From: Galeruca laticollis
Taxonomy: Eukaryota; Arthropoda; Insecta; Coleoptera; Chrysomelidae
Assembly (NCBI GenBank): GCA_963921935.1
Contig: OY998177.1
Span: forward strand, 110,290,067 to 110,354,066
Direction of reading: 5' to 3'
DNA: 64,000 nt
Shown here: positions 10,831 to 20,791 of the stretch, piece after piece
Position numbering within the stretch: the stretch's first letter is position 1
How the letters are laid out: every line of letters starts with the position of its first letter
Notes under the pieces: model-generated
What the model was told of the DNA's origin: nothing
The model's database searches: none
Seen by the model: only the letters and a program-made list of their open reading frames with translations
Translations under genes and position numbers: made by a program

Positions 10831-11028
10831 TGTTTTTAAATGAAACTCAAGGTCTCTAGTTAATTCCACAATATAATACAAGTTATTGAAAATTCTAAAA
10901 AATTGACAATTTTTTAGTATTTTCAATAACTTGTATTATATTGTGGAATTAACTAGAGACCTTGAGTTTCATTTAAAAACACTAAGATGAGCATATTCCA
11001 CGAAGTAAGGGTCGAGACAGTCAATTTC
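10831..11028. mobile_element. 198-bp PLE-1 hairpin insertion with 15-bp TSD
   Basis: Flanked by perfect direct repeats ATTAAACATTGTTAG (10816-10830 and 11029-11043). It consists of a 75-bp arm (10831-10905), a one-base centre and its inverted copy (10907-10981), with one mismatch seen. Then come 47 bp not repeated on the left, ATGAGCATATTCCACGAAGT onward. The arm equals the PLE-1 leader that lies just after the hammerhead cleavage site, and the 47 bp are the first codons of the PLE-1 ORF. It ends at the same ORF position as larger PLE-1 copies. It lies in the intron just 5' of the H2 transposase second exon. Confidence 0.85.
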
Positions 11029-11043
11029 ATTAAACATTGTTAG

Positions 11044-12193
11044 ATTGAAACCATTGAAATTTTAATTTGTAAATCACACATATGATCTTTGTACGACCGA
11101 GTGGTACCCCTTGGTGTTTACAGGTAAGTTTAAAAAAAATCGATAATAATGTTTGAAGTAGAGTTTAGTTAGTAATGTATAACTTGTCGAAACTATGTTA
11201 AAATTTCAGGTTCAGATGCTTGTCCTTCAGGTAGCAACCCTTTGTAAATGGTGAATGTAAATATAAATCGTAAAGTTCTTACTTGTATGATTGGCCGTAA
11301 GCTCAACGCCAGTACTTGCGGTAGTTGGGTTGACTCGGCCTATATCCTCCTAGGTTCCAAATCCAATGAGATGAATCGCTTGGCATGCATCAAAATTCAA
11401 GCAGTACGGGGTTACTAGTTACATCTACTATATACTATTCTACTACGGATGAATGATGTGATGTGGAAATGGTTAGACAGCTTAGAGGAAGCGATACTTA
11501 TGAAAAGCGGTGAGTGATACAGCGAAGTTCAGCAAATATAGTAAGCGAGATAGAAACAGACAGAAGAAAACTAGAAGAAAGGGAGAAGGCCTAGAAAAAA
11601 TGAGAAATAGGTGAAATATTAGCTATGAATTTAATAAAGGTGAATGGTGGATGACTTCACTTACCCAAGTTGTAGGGTGGCCTTAAAGATGTTTCTATAT
11701 TTTTGGTCTAGATCCAATATAGATAATTTTGTCCACACTGACAATTATGATCAATAAAACCTAATAAAGTTTTTATTTTTCCAGCTCATAAGATCCAATT
11801 CACAATCGAAAATTAAGGAACCATGTGCTCCGAATGAAAGCTGATATAAAAAGAAGGAAGGGTCAAAGTCCAATCAAGTAGGTTTTGTAGGACATCCACA
11901 TAACTCAGGAGAAGTCACAGAACATAGAACATTCAGCGGAATAGTAAGTTGGATTGGTATGAAATAGTAAAAGAAGAAGAATAAATTGTTTTCCATGAAT
12001 ATAATAGATATCAAATATCAAAATATAAAAGGACAATTCAACTTGGGAATAAGAGAGTAAAACAATAAATTGAAGTAAACAAAAGTGCTTCGAGTTTTAA
12101 TTATATTTTTATAACCAGGTAAATTAGAGTTTTCAACTTATAATGATAAAAGATACGATATCTTATTATGATCTAGTTAAATAAAGCCCTGTT
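11044..12193. other. Harbinger H2 interior, no gene recognised
   Basis: Intron-like space between the PLE hairpin and the Gypsy target site. A plus-strand stretch at about 11770-11990 (KADIKRRKGQS, then EIVKEEE after frame changes) faintly resembles the C-terminal tail of a LINE polymerase, but it is too short to claim. Confidence 0.3.
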
Positions 12194-12198
12194 GTTGT

Positions 12199-12345
12199 TG
12201 TGTATAGTCAATAATGGAGATGGGTGAATGCTGCGTAATTAACGTGGTAACTATGTAACTGACATTCTCGAACAAAATGCTGAATATCAACTGACTACAA
12301 TGATATGTGACTTATTTTAAACATAGGAATGTGACAAATATAACA
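12199..12345 (-). repeat. Gypsy 3' LTR, internally deleted
   Basis: 147 bp matching the other LTR except for a 54-bp gap. The partner continues from GTAATTAATCAC to ATTATTAACGTGG, while this copy reads GTAATTAACGTGG. The gap is flanked by ATTAA direct repeats, which points to a slippage or short-homology deletion after insertion. Confidence 0.9.
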
Positions 12346-12427
12346 TCTCGTTTCTCTCTCGTAAAATTTACATTGCAAAACACAAACTTATTATTCAAGT
12401 AAAACAAGAATTATATAAAAAAACTCA

Positions 12428-13703
12428 TCACAATTCTAAACGATTCCGTGCTTTTCTAATTCTCTGAGAACGCCTTAAAGATGTTTTATCAGGAACACTT
12501 TCAGAAGTTGTACTTGGCGTAAGTTCTGGAATGGAATTTTGATTCTTTTGTATATTACCCGAATTTGTTTTAGAAATTGTAGGTAAGTCCAAATCAGGTA
12601 AATCAACTTGATCAGGTAAGTTATCTCTAGATAAATCAACAAGCAAGTCGTTTTTGGGTAAAATAATAGGTAATTCATCTGGAAAGTGTCGTTCTTTGGG
12701 TGTGTTTTGCCCTATTTCAAGAATTAGATCGATGTGCCTACGCCACACTCTTCCATCATCGAATTCTATTTCGTAATGTAATTTGCGTATCCTATTTTTA
12801 ATTCTACCGAATTTCCATTTACCTTGAAAGGAGTCGCGAACCGATACTCTACTGTTTATTGAAAATAAACGATCTTTTTCCCTATATCTACTATATTTTT
12901 TTCTGAGTCCGGCATAATACAATCCAGTCTGGAACAGATCTGTCTGCCAAACATTAATTCTGAGTGACTTTTATTTGCAGCTACATGTGGCATTTTACGG
13001 TATTGTATAAGTAGTTTGCATAAATTTAAATTTTTATTCTCGTTTTCGGTAATCATTGTCCTAATACTTTTCTTTAAAATTTGTACAAATCTCTCGGCTT
13101 GTCCGTTAGTTGTGGGATCATATGGAGCTGTTAATTTGTGCAAAATACCGCTTCTCTGTAAAAATTGTTTAAATTTAAAAGAAGTAACAGTTGAACCGTT
13201 GTCACTAACGAAAAATTTTGGTAACCCAAATGTAGCGAATATATTTCGACAAAGTTCAATGGTTGTGTTCTTCACAAAATGAATTTCAGGCCACTTTGAA
13301 AACGAATCAACAAGAATAAAATATTATCCGCCATTAAAAAACCTGCGTAATCAGCGTGAACACGTTCAAAAGGATAATCTGCTTTTTCCCAAACATGCGT
13401 TTCTGCCTTTACTACATTGTTTTTGAACTTATTACACTCGTAACTGTCTTTGTCTTTAACAATATTTTCGATACTCTGATATATACCGCGCCACCAGCAG
13501 TAGCTACGAGCTAAAACTTTCATTTTAACAATACCAAAATGAGCGGAATGAAGTTCGGCTAGTATTTTACCTCGTAAAGAAACGGGAATTAAAACTCTTT
13601 GTCCTCGCATTATACAACATGATTGTAAAGTAAATTCAGTTTTATCAATGTTAAAACGATCGTTTCTAGGAATTATTTTTCCAGTACGTAATCCATTCAA
13701 CAA
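12428..13703 (-). pseudogene. Gypsy integrase and C-terminal pol
   Basis: The integrase part of pol, which joins element cDNA to the host chromosome. The first segment (13703-13272) has the zinc-binding HSAH...YCWWRGIYQSIE, where the first cysteine of the CxxC pair is serine (KDSYEC), and the first catalytic acid in HADYAGF. After a frameshift near 13275 the second segment has FFVSDNGST and PYDPTTNGQAERFVQILKKS with the second Asp and the Glu. A further shift at about 12900 leads to RKKYSRYREKDRLFSINSRV, KWKFGRI and a basic C terminus ending at 12428. Two frame changes and a lost zinc ligand make it inactive. Confidence 0.88.
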
Positions 13704-13709
13704 CTTATT

Positions 13710-15635
13710 TAGTGTTACGTATTGAGCCGTAGCTCATGCTAATATTTCAACAGTAACTGGTAAAGTCTCGATCTGACTAATCTCAAAAACCTCAGGTTCG
13801 TCAAAAATCGATAAGTCTTCGGGAGTTAAAGGTAAACATGATAGTGCGTCTACATTTCCGTGTGTTCCTGTACTTTTGTACTTAATATCGTATTGAAATG
13901 CTTGTAAAAATACCGCATTCTGGTTGCGCTTAATAACGGTAAACTTTTTGATGGAGAAAATATATGTATTAACGGTTTATGGTCGGTGAATAATGTAAAT
14001 TTATTACCGCAAAGGTACTGGTAAAACCTTTTAACGCCGAATATTAAACTGTAAGCCTCTTTATCAATTTGAGAGTACTTTTGCTGAGTCTTTGTTGATG
14101 TTTGACTGGCAAAATGAATTGGTCTTTCCGAACCATCAGGGAAAACGTGGCTCAATACCGCCCCCACTGCCAGGGGTGACGCGTCCGTAGCTAAAATAAG
14201 GGGTAAGTTAGGGTCGTAATGACACAAAATTTGATCTGACTGTATTTGTATTTTCGCGGCATCAAAAGCATTTTGACATTCCCTGGTCCACCTAAACGGC
14301 ACATCGTCTTTTGAAAGGTTATTTAACGGATATAAAATCGTACTAGCATTCTTAAAAAATCTTCGATAGAAGTTTATGAGACCGATAAAAGCGCGGACTT
14401 GCGTTTTTTTTTCCGGAATAGGAATTTTACTAATTGCGTCAATTTTATTTGTAACTTTTTGAATTCCATTTTTATTTATTTTGTACCCACAGTATTCAAT
14501 TTCGTCTGATAAAAATACACTTTTCTCTATATTCACTTTTAAATTATGCTCACTCAATTTTTCAAATACTAAATCGAGCCTTTCTAAATTCGTTTGTAAA
14601 TTGGGTCCCGTAATTTTAATATCGTCCAAAAATACAGAGCAGCCTGGAATCCCCTGTAGGATTTGTTCCATCAGTCTTTACCAGATTGCTGGTGCACTCG
14701 CAATGCCAAACATCAATCTGGTTGGGCGATACAAACCTTTATGAGTGTTTAACGTTAATAAATGTCTCATTTCCGGCTTAACCTCAAGGTGTAAATAAGC
14801 TTTACTTAAATCGATTTTTGTAAATTTAGTACCACCAGCCATCTTGGAAAATAACTCATCCACTGTTGGTAATGGATGGTCATCAATTAAAATATTTGGG
14901 TTAAGAGTGACTTTGCAGTCGCCACATAAACGTATTTGCTTATTTTGCTTAATTACAGGTACCACCGGTGTAGCCCAATCAGGAGAGTCTACTTTTTCCA
15001 AAATGCCTTGTTGCACCAAAGAGTCAATTTCTTTTTCAACCGCAGTCTGTAAAGCAAAAGGCACTGTACGAGCTTTTATAAATACAGGATTGACATTCTC
15101 TTTTAGATAAATTGAAGCCTGAACACCCTTTATAGTACCAACCCCGGGTTCAAAAATATGCTTGTATTTTGAAATTAATTTAGAAACGTCAGAGCTGTTT
15201 TCATCAATAACTTGGTTTTTGTTTAATAAGTGTATATTGTCAATGTCTTGTAAGTTTATTTTTGAAATTCGAATCCATTCTCTACCTAAAAGTGCGTTAC
15301 GATCACCATGTACTACATATAAATTTGCTGTATAATATATGCCCTGGTAATTAATTGTAACTCTTATAAAACTTAAAACTTCTAATTGAGTTTTACAGTA
15401 AGAAATTAACTTTAATTTTGTATTTTGTAATTTTTGATTCATTAACAGTTTTTGTATTGTGTAAAATTGATAAACTAACAGCAGCACCGCTGTCAACTTC
15501 CATCGTAATACATTTTTTATCAATTTGTAATTTCAAAATGTATTTATCCCTATTAGTTAAATTTTCCCCTTCTAACTCTAAGTAAAAAAGTTCTTGTATG
15601 TCGTGAGCATTTTGTAATTCCTCAACTTCATTTGT
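13710..15635 (-). pseudogene. Gypsy protease, reverse transcriptase and RNase H
   Basis: The protease active site EVDSGAAVSLL is seen at about 15490, after which the frame shifts. RT reads ARTVPFALQTAVEKEIDSLV, GILEKVDSPDWATPVVPVI, TKIDLSKAYLHLEV and LMFGIASAPAIW. A break at 14672-14677 is followed by GIPGCSVFLDDIKITG, the catalytic box with a normal LDD. RNase H follows as ILATDASPLAVGAVLS, YSQIDKEAYSLIFGVKRFYQ and FTDHKPL. After another shift near 13860 GNVDALSCLPL leads into the integrase linker. The catalytic acids are mostly present but at least three frame breaks exist. Confidence 0.9.
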
Positions 15636-15638
15636 ATT

Positions 15639-16445
15639 TCAAGCCTTACTTGCTTTAGTAAAAACCTTCTGTAAGTGTCCCCTAATTTTACAAAATTTAC
15701 AGTAAAGATTAGTTTTATTACAATTATTGGCTAAATGATCAGGACAACCCCAACGAAAACATTTTTGTCCTCTACTAGTATTGTCATTTGTATTTTGACT
15801 ATTGTTATTATTAGAATTTGTATTGTAATTTTCATTAACATTATTTTTAAACTTATTTTTAGGAGTGACGAGATTAATTGTACTGCTATTTTTATGTAGC
15901 TGATTAGCGTTCATTTCGGACACTTCCATACCTACAGCTATGTCTACTGCTTTTTCTAAAGTTAAATCGCGAGTTTCTAACAATCTACTTTGAATTCTTT
16001 TAGCATGTAAACCATATACAAATTGATTTCGTAGAGCTGTTTTTAAAAAATTACCAAACTTACAGTTTATGGCCAATTTTTGTAGAGCATGTAAAAATTC
16101 ACTAACTGTCTCTTCTTCATGTGGTCTTCTGGATTGAAATCTAAATGTTTCTGCGATTTCCAAAGGAACAGGATAAAAAAAATTCATCCATTGTAACGAC
16201 TATAAAGTTGTAGTCTTTGTCCTCCGGAATTTCAGGTGCCAATTTATCACCTAGTGTGTTGTCTGCATCGGAGCCCATGTAATGTAGTAAATAGTGTAAT
16301 TCAAGTCTTTCAGGAACTTCGAAAACAGTAAAAGCTACTTCAAGTCTTTTAACCCATCTGGCCCATTTATTTTGCTTTGGGTCAAATGCTTCTATGGTAA
16401 ATGTAGATGTAGTATATGTAGCAGTTCTTTCGCCTTAATTTGCAA
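15639..16445 (-). pseudogene. Gypsy gag with degraded zinc knuckles
   Basis: The capsid/nucleocapsid precursor. The N-terminal part (16445 to about 16195) reads IEAFDPKQNKWARWVKRLEV and LHYLLHYMGSDADNTL; a slip in a poly-A run (minus strand) shifts the frame at about 16187. The capsid then continues as ETFRFQSRRPHEEETVSEF and FVYGLHAKRIQSRLLE. Two CCHC knuckles are recognisable, but the first has Trp for its second Cys (CFRWGCPDHLANNC) and the second has Phe for its last Cys (CKFCKIRGHLQKVF). An Asn-rich spacer lies before them. Confidence 0.85.
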
Positions 16446-16558
16446 TTGTCCTTGTCGAAGTAATACCGTTGCTTGGACTATTTGTAGTGAAATTTGTATG
16501 TACGTATTTCGTAGGTTCGATTTGTATTGCTTTGCCTACCTCGTCGCCAATTCTTTGT

Positions 16559-16759
16559 TGTGTATAGTCAATAATAGAGATGGATGAATGCTTCGTAATT
16601 AATCACTTTGAATCCAAATCAAGATTAACTTTATTAATTAAAATAAATATTATTAACGTGGTAACTATGTAACTGCCATTCTCGAACAAAATGCTGAATA
16701 TCAACTGACTACAATGATATGTGACTTATGTTAAACATAGAAATGTGACAAATATAACA
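16559..16759 (-). repeat. Gypsy 5' LTR
   Basis: 201 bp, the full-length LTR of the pair and the upstream one relative to gag. It carries the 54 bp missing from the other LTR. The shared parts are almost identical, so the insertion is fairly young compared with the Harbinger host. Confidence 0.9.
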
Positions 16760-16764
16760 GTTGT

Positions 16765-17320
16765 TATTATAAACAAACCATTGATTTTTGGTTAATGTTG
16801 AAGTTATTGATTTGACTCTAATCATTGATAAGGTGAGTTTCAATATATTTTTAAAAGAAATTGTTATGGCAACCATTTTTTATAAGTGCATGATTACATT
16901 CCCAATAAATTTTGTATCAATGTTTTTAAAACCGTAACACATTCGAAATGAAAATGTCAATGATCGAAACGAAGCTCCAGCTGCAAGATACTTGAAACAA
17001 AAAAAAAATGATTATCTACGTTTTTGTTAAGAAATGTTAGTTGTTTTTTTTTGTCATTTTACTTCTTTTGGATAATGAATATATTTCTGGGTTACCTCTC
17101 CTAGATATATTATATAGTGCGTATCTAGTCAGGTCCCCCGTTAACTTTTGAATCGATTGTTATATTTTCGTGAAAATATGTATGTATTTTAGTTGATGTA
17201 TAAAGTTCTGGACATAAAACATCCAAGAAAAGTAACCCCAAATCTTGTCAGTTTATTTAAAAAAATCAATCATGCCATTGTTAAAAAAATTAACGAATAA
17301 AGTATTCCAAATTTTCTTTT
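16765..17320 (+). other. Harbinger H2 interior between Gypsy and MADF exon 2
   Basis: Intronic sequence ending in the pyrimidine-rich acceptor of the second MADF exon. No other motif seen. Confidence 0.4.
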
Positions 17321-17323
17321 TAG

Positions 17324-17500
17324 AGGATATTGTGCGTCAAAAATGGCGAGGATTGCGTGATACCTTTAGAAAGGAAATTTCGAAACTTGATAAAGAAAGG
17401 AGTGGAGATGCTGCTAATATTGAACCACAATCAAAGTGACAATTTTTCAAAAATATGCTCTTCAATAATAATATATGTTTATTTCCAAATTTCAAATATT
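17324..17500 (+). pseudogene. Harbinger H2 MADF-BESS, second exon, 5' part
   Basis: The exon begins after TTTTCTTTTTAG (acceptor at 17322-17323) and reads DIVRQKWRGLRDTFRKEISK, then SGDAANIEPQSK. A TGA follows where the conserved tryptophan belongs, then QFFKNMLF, completing the MADF domain. A minus-strand LINE then interrupts the coding sequence; it resumes near 19110. Confidence 0.78.
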
Positions 17501-17614
17501 ACAATACATTTTTCATAATGATAACAATAGGATTGTAAACATTGAGAAGACCCATTAGAACCCGTAGGTTGCGCATGGCCTATTACTTCTTGTCTAATAA
17601 ACCAATATACAGTT

Positions 17615-19105
17615 ACATCATCATCATGAAATAATATTACAAGCATACATAGACAATTGAAATTGAAAATGTTTTTTTAATTTTTTCTTACTTTGTGAAA
17701 CAACCAGTGGAATATAAATATTACGATTTGCTTTCGATGAATTGTATAACAATATCTATCTCCAAATTGAGAAGATACTCATTGAATATATTTTTTATCA
17801 TTGAAACTGAATTTATGTGCAGTATATAATTCTTGTACGTTTCGTCTAGAAAATTGAAAAATCTGCTTACTAAGTAAGTAAAACAGCGTTGACCTACTCT
17901 TTTTTTCGATGTAGCAACCTGTACCAATAAATTTATTTTATTTCTTGTAAGATAATCATGTGATAATTCTTGAAGAGATGTTCTGTTTTTATAAATGAAG
18001 ATGACAACACTGTGCCAGTACAACTTTCTCAGACTGAGGACACCTGCGTCCACGAATATTTGCTTAGAGGAGTAAAAACATTCCTTTCTGTAAATTATTT
18101 TCAAATTTTTTTTCTCGAGAATAACCAACTTCCTGAGATGGGTGTATAATGCACCACCCCAACTAAGGATACCGTACCTTAGTCTGGACTCCACAAGAGC
18201 GCAGTACAAAACTTTGAGGTGTGCGGTATCTAATATTTTGTTCAGGCATTTAAATTTGTATGTCAATAATCTGAGGCTTTTGGTAATTTCATTAATTTGT
18301 TGGTCCCACCTGAGATGAGAGTCAATAATAACACCCAAGTGTCTTATTGTTTTCCTTAAATCTTCATCATCCAAAGTTAGCTCTCGAAATGGGGGTAGGT
18401 TTACATTGTAACTCGAAAAAGGTACTTAAAATGTTTTTTCAAAAGTTTTTGTAAGTAATTTGTGATTGAGCCAGTTTACGATACATTTCAAATCAGTTTC
18501 CATTTTCCTTTTTAGTTCATCCCAATTTTCGGCACTATACAGAATGGCAGTGTCATCTGCAAAACTGATAATCCATCCCGTACTTTAGTAAGAAGTAAGT
18601 AGATCATTAATATATAGGGAAAATAATAGTAGTCCAAGTACTGTTCCCTGTGGCACCCCAAATTTGATATTTTTTTCTTCAATAAGCACTCTGCCTATTT
18701 CCACACGTTGTTTACGACAATTTAGATAACTTTCCATAAGCTCCAATGCTACACCTCGTATACCTGCGTCCCGCAAGACATCCAACAACTGTACATGACT
18801 GACAGTGTCAAACGCCTTTGCAGGATCCAGAAACATACAAGCTGTTGGTTTACTCTCATCCAATAATTTGTAAATACCTCCGACTAGCTTCGAAATTGCA
18901 TCATTAGTAGATACATTTTCTCTAAAACCAAATTGTAAGGGCGAAATGATACTATTTTTAATAAAGAAGTTGCTTAATCTACTTTTTAATGTCTTTTCAA
19001 ACACTTTAGCAATCGATGTAATCAAAGAAATTGAGCGGTAGTTGGATGTTTTATAAAAGATCAATTTGCACCCAGAAAAACAACAAACACTATTGAAAAT
19101 CGTAC
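17615..19105 (-). pseudogene. CR1/Jockey-like LINE inserted in the MADF exon
   Basis: A 5'-truncated non-LTR retrotransposon. RT motifs on the minus strand: TSNYRSISLITSIAKVFEKT, PLQFGFRENVSTNDAISKLV, CMFLDPAKAFDTVSH, KFGVPQGTVLGLLLFSLYIN. A frame break near 18585 is followed by the catalytic FADDTAIL box in another frame. The C-terminal half reads HLGVIIDSHLRWDQQI, KVLYCALVESRLRYGILSWG and IYRKECFYSSKQIFVDAG to 17721. A CATCATCATCATG stretch at about 17617-17630 may be its 3' repeat tail. The 5' junction at about 19105 returns directly to MADF-BESS coding sequence. Confidence 0.82.
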
Positions 19106-19109
19106 ACAA

Positions 19110-19705
19110 GAGTATTCCACTTATGACGATACCGAGAAAGATTCAACATTGAGTCCAATGAACAATAGCGAGCAGTCCCAACAAGGAACTGAAATTGAAA
19201 TAGAGCAACAAAACTACTTCCATTGATATTGTCTTCAAGAGGAGGTCAACAATGGATGAGGCAAAATCAAACAAAACTAATCCTCCACTAAAAAAAGATT
19301 TTTGAAGATGACGCAATTCAACAAATTATGGGTATTGAAAAAGAAAAATTGCAACATTTATAGCAGCAGTTTGAGCATAAGCAGGATGATGACACATATC
19401 TTCTATTAAGTCTCATCATATACATTCAGCCACTGCCTACGTATAGAAAGCTATATCTTAGAATCAAATTTATAGAGTTGATTATGCCCTTCTTTCACCT
19501 GGAACTCACCTCCAATCGACCTCTAGTCAGTTTATTCCAGTCCCAACTCCGTCACCGGCATACAGTACCACCTCAACAGAGTTTTCACAACCACCGACTC
19601 CTACACAGCAAACAAATGAATCTAACTTCAATACATCTCAGTATATTAATAATTTCACTCAATACGAAATACGCGCCTTCGATTGGTTTAAATATGAGGA
19701 TTGAT
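19110..19705 (+). pseudogene. Harbinger H2 MADF-BESS, linker and BESS part
   Basis: Continuation of the accessory protein after the LINE. A polar linker (DSTLSPMNNSEQSQQ) with a stop and shifts is followed by EKEKLQHL, a stop, then QQFEHKQDDDTYLLLSLIIY and a BESS-like helix. A Ser/Thr/Pro/Gln-rich tail (AYSTTSTEFSQPPTPTQQTN) ends at about 19705. This matches the layout of the H1 copy: MADF, polar linker, BESS, low-complexity tail. Confidence 0.65.
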
Positions 19706-19861
19706 ATCTGATAACACCATGTTTTCGATTTTGTATTTCGGCACCTGATTGGATACATATAATTTTCCTATCTGTGTGTTTCGCGTTGTCATTAGTTGTT
19801 TCATTCGATATTAAAAATCTAGTGACTGACAGAAAATGTCAAATTAATAAAGAAACGTCAG

Positions 19862-20030
19862 AATTATTGTATCAAGAATTAATTCTAAAAACCGTTTTGG
19901 TCTGTTTGATATAAAAGAGATTCAAGAGAAAGTAAAAGAACAAATGCCGCAAAATACCGAGCGATCTAAAAAGTACGTATGGGAACAACTCATGGAATTT
20001 TGCGACGAACGTCATCATGGCCAATTTTAA
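19862..20030 (+). pseudogene. Possible N-terminal domain of a tyrosine recombinase
   Basis: An uninterrupted plus-strand stretch reads RFGLFDIKEIQEKVKEQMPQ, then NTERSKKYVWEQLMEFCDER, and stops at 20028-20030. The N.K.....W..F spacing resembles the core-binding N terminus of Crypton or KIAA1958-like recombinases. No catalytic half follows. It lies between the MADF and transposase exons of H2 and might be another insertion. Confidence 0.35.
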
Positions 20031-20076
20031 TTGTTTTCGTGAAATAATCTTGACAAATACAACTCGTGTAATTAAT

Positions 20077-20209
20077 GATTATCGAAAATTTCTTCTCTTT
20101 TTCGAAACATATTGTTGATTTAGGAAACCACACTCGCGCTCACGCGCTCGTGAGGTTTCCAAACAACAATTTGTTTCTCAAAATCGAAAAAATTTGTATT
20201 TCGATAATC
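20077..20209. repeat. Imperfect inverted repeat with GC-rich loop
   Basis: GATTATCGAAA...GGAAACC at the left pairs with GGTTTCC...TTTCGATAATC at the right around a CTCGCGCTCACGCGCTCG centre. The arms are about 55-60 bp with several mismatches. It may be a small foldback transposon within H2. Confidence 0.6.
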
Positions 20210-20285
20210 ATCATTACACTTGTTGTATTACTACTGATAATACTGCAGCAGGATAATTAACCAACTCTCAGCCAAATAATTTTGA

Positions 20286-20609
20286 TTAATTTATTAATAA
20301 AAATATGAGTTTATGAAAAATTGATTTCACATATCTCAATATTACTGTCACCTTATGCTTTGGCGACATACACTTCCGAAAATTTGAGTACTTAGAAATG
20401 TGACTCTCAACATTCTCTAATATATAGTCGAATGTGGATTGAGTCATTCTCGTGTATTCAAAAATTTTTTCATCATTTCTCCTCAATTCTTTAAATGACC
20501 TTTTACACTCTCCTTCTTTATTTCTGGATAAAAAATGGTTATCAACCCATTTCCTTTTTTTTTGCAGTAGAAAATATTTCAGTAATGGTGATGTATCCAA
20601 AAGATACAA
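20286..20609 (-). pseudogene. Harbinger H2 transposase, first exon
   Basis: The N terminus of the H2 nuclease: KKRKWVDNHFLSRNKEGE, RNDEKIFEYTRMTQSTFDYI, then HISKYSNFRKCMSPKHKVTV and ILRYV. This matches the family RW.HP.N..R...GEF...F..R.....F..YI and the K..T.FR..I.P.E.L.VTLR block. The donor position equivalent to H1 reads ATATGT rather than GTATGT, so the splice site itself seems mutated. Its second exon is at 9904-10810. Confidence 0.8.
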
Positions 20610-20791
20610 TTTAGAGATAGAATCTATATCAAAAGATAGGCAATTATGTTGAATTTAGATTGCTACTCTATTCGTAAATAAACTGATCCAGTGTAACCAC
20701 ACACGTCGTCTTAATTCGCAATAAATGATTCGTACGAATTCGTACATACAAATTTTCGTACGAATTTTTATCCAATGTAACCGCAGCCTCA

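Larger units (their letters stand above)
12199..16759 (-). mobile_element. Ty3/Gypsy LTR retrotransposon
   Basis: Bounded by LTRs running TGTGTATAGTC...ATAACA on the plus strand, with a perfect 5-bp target duplication GTTGT (12194-12198 and 16760-16764). Transcribed leftwards: 5' LTR at 16559-16759, a PBS-like TTGGCGACGAGGTAGG about 8-9 nt inside it, gag, pol (PR-RT-RH-IN), a purine-rich tract next to the left LTR (GAGAGAGAAACGAGA on the minus strand), 3' LTR. The order RT-RH-IN and absence of an envelope frame fit Ty3/Gypsy. It inserted into the MADF intron of H2. Confidence 0.9.
9500..20788. mobile_element. Harbinger element H2 with nested insertions
   Basis: The ends carry matching terminal inverted repeats. 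The left starts GGCGGCGGTTCCTTCGGATA (9500) and the right, reverse-complemented, starts GGCTGCGGTTACATTGGATA (20788). Similarity continues through AATTCGTA.GAAAATTTGT for about 41 bp with about six mismatches. The flanks are TTA (9497-9499) and TCA (20789-20791), a slightly decayed 3-bp Harbinger target duplication. Inside are a MADF-BESS gene (plus) and a transposase gene (minus) with interleaved exons. Later insertions are a PLE hairpin (10831-11028), Gypsy (12199-16759) and a LINE (about 17615-19105). Without these the element would be about 5 kb. Confidence 0.75.
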
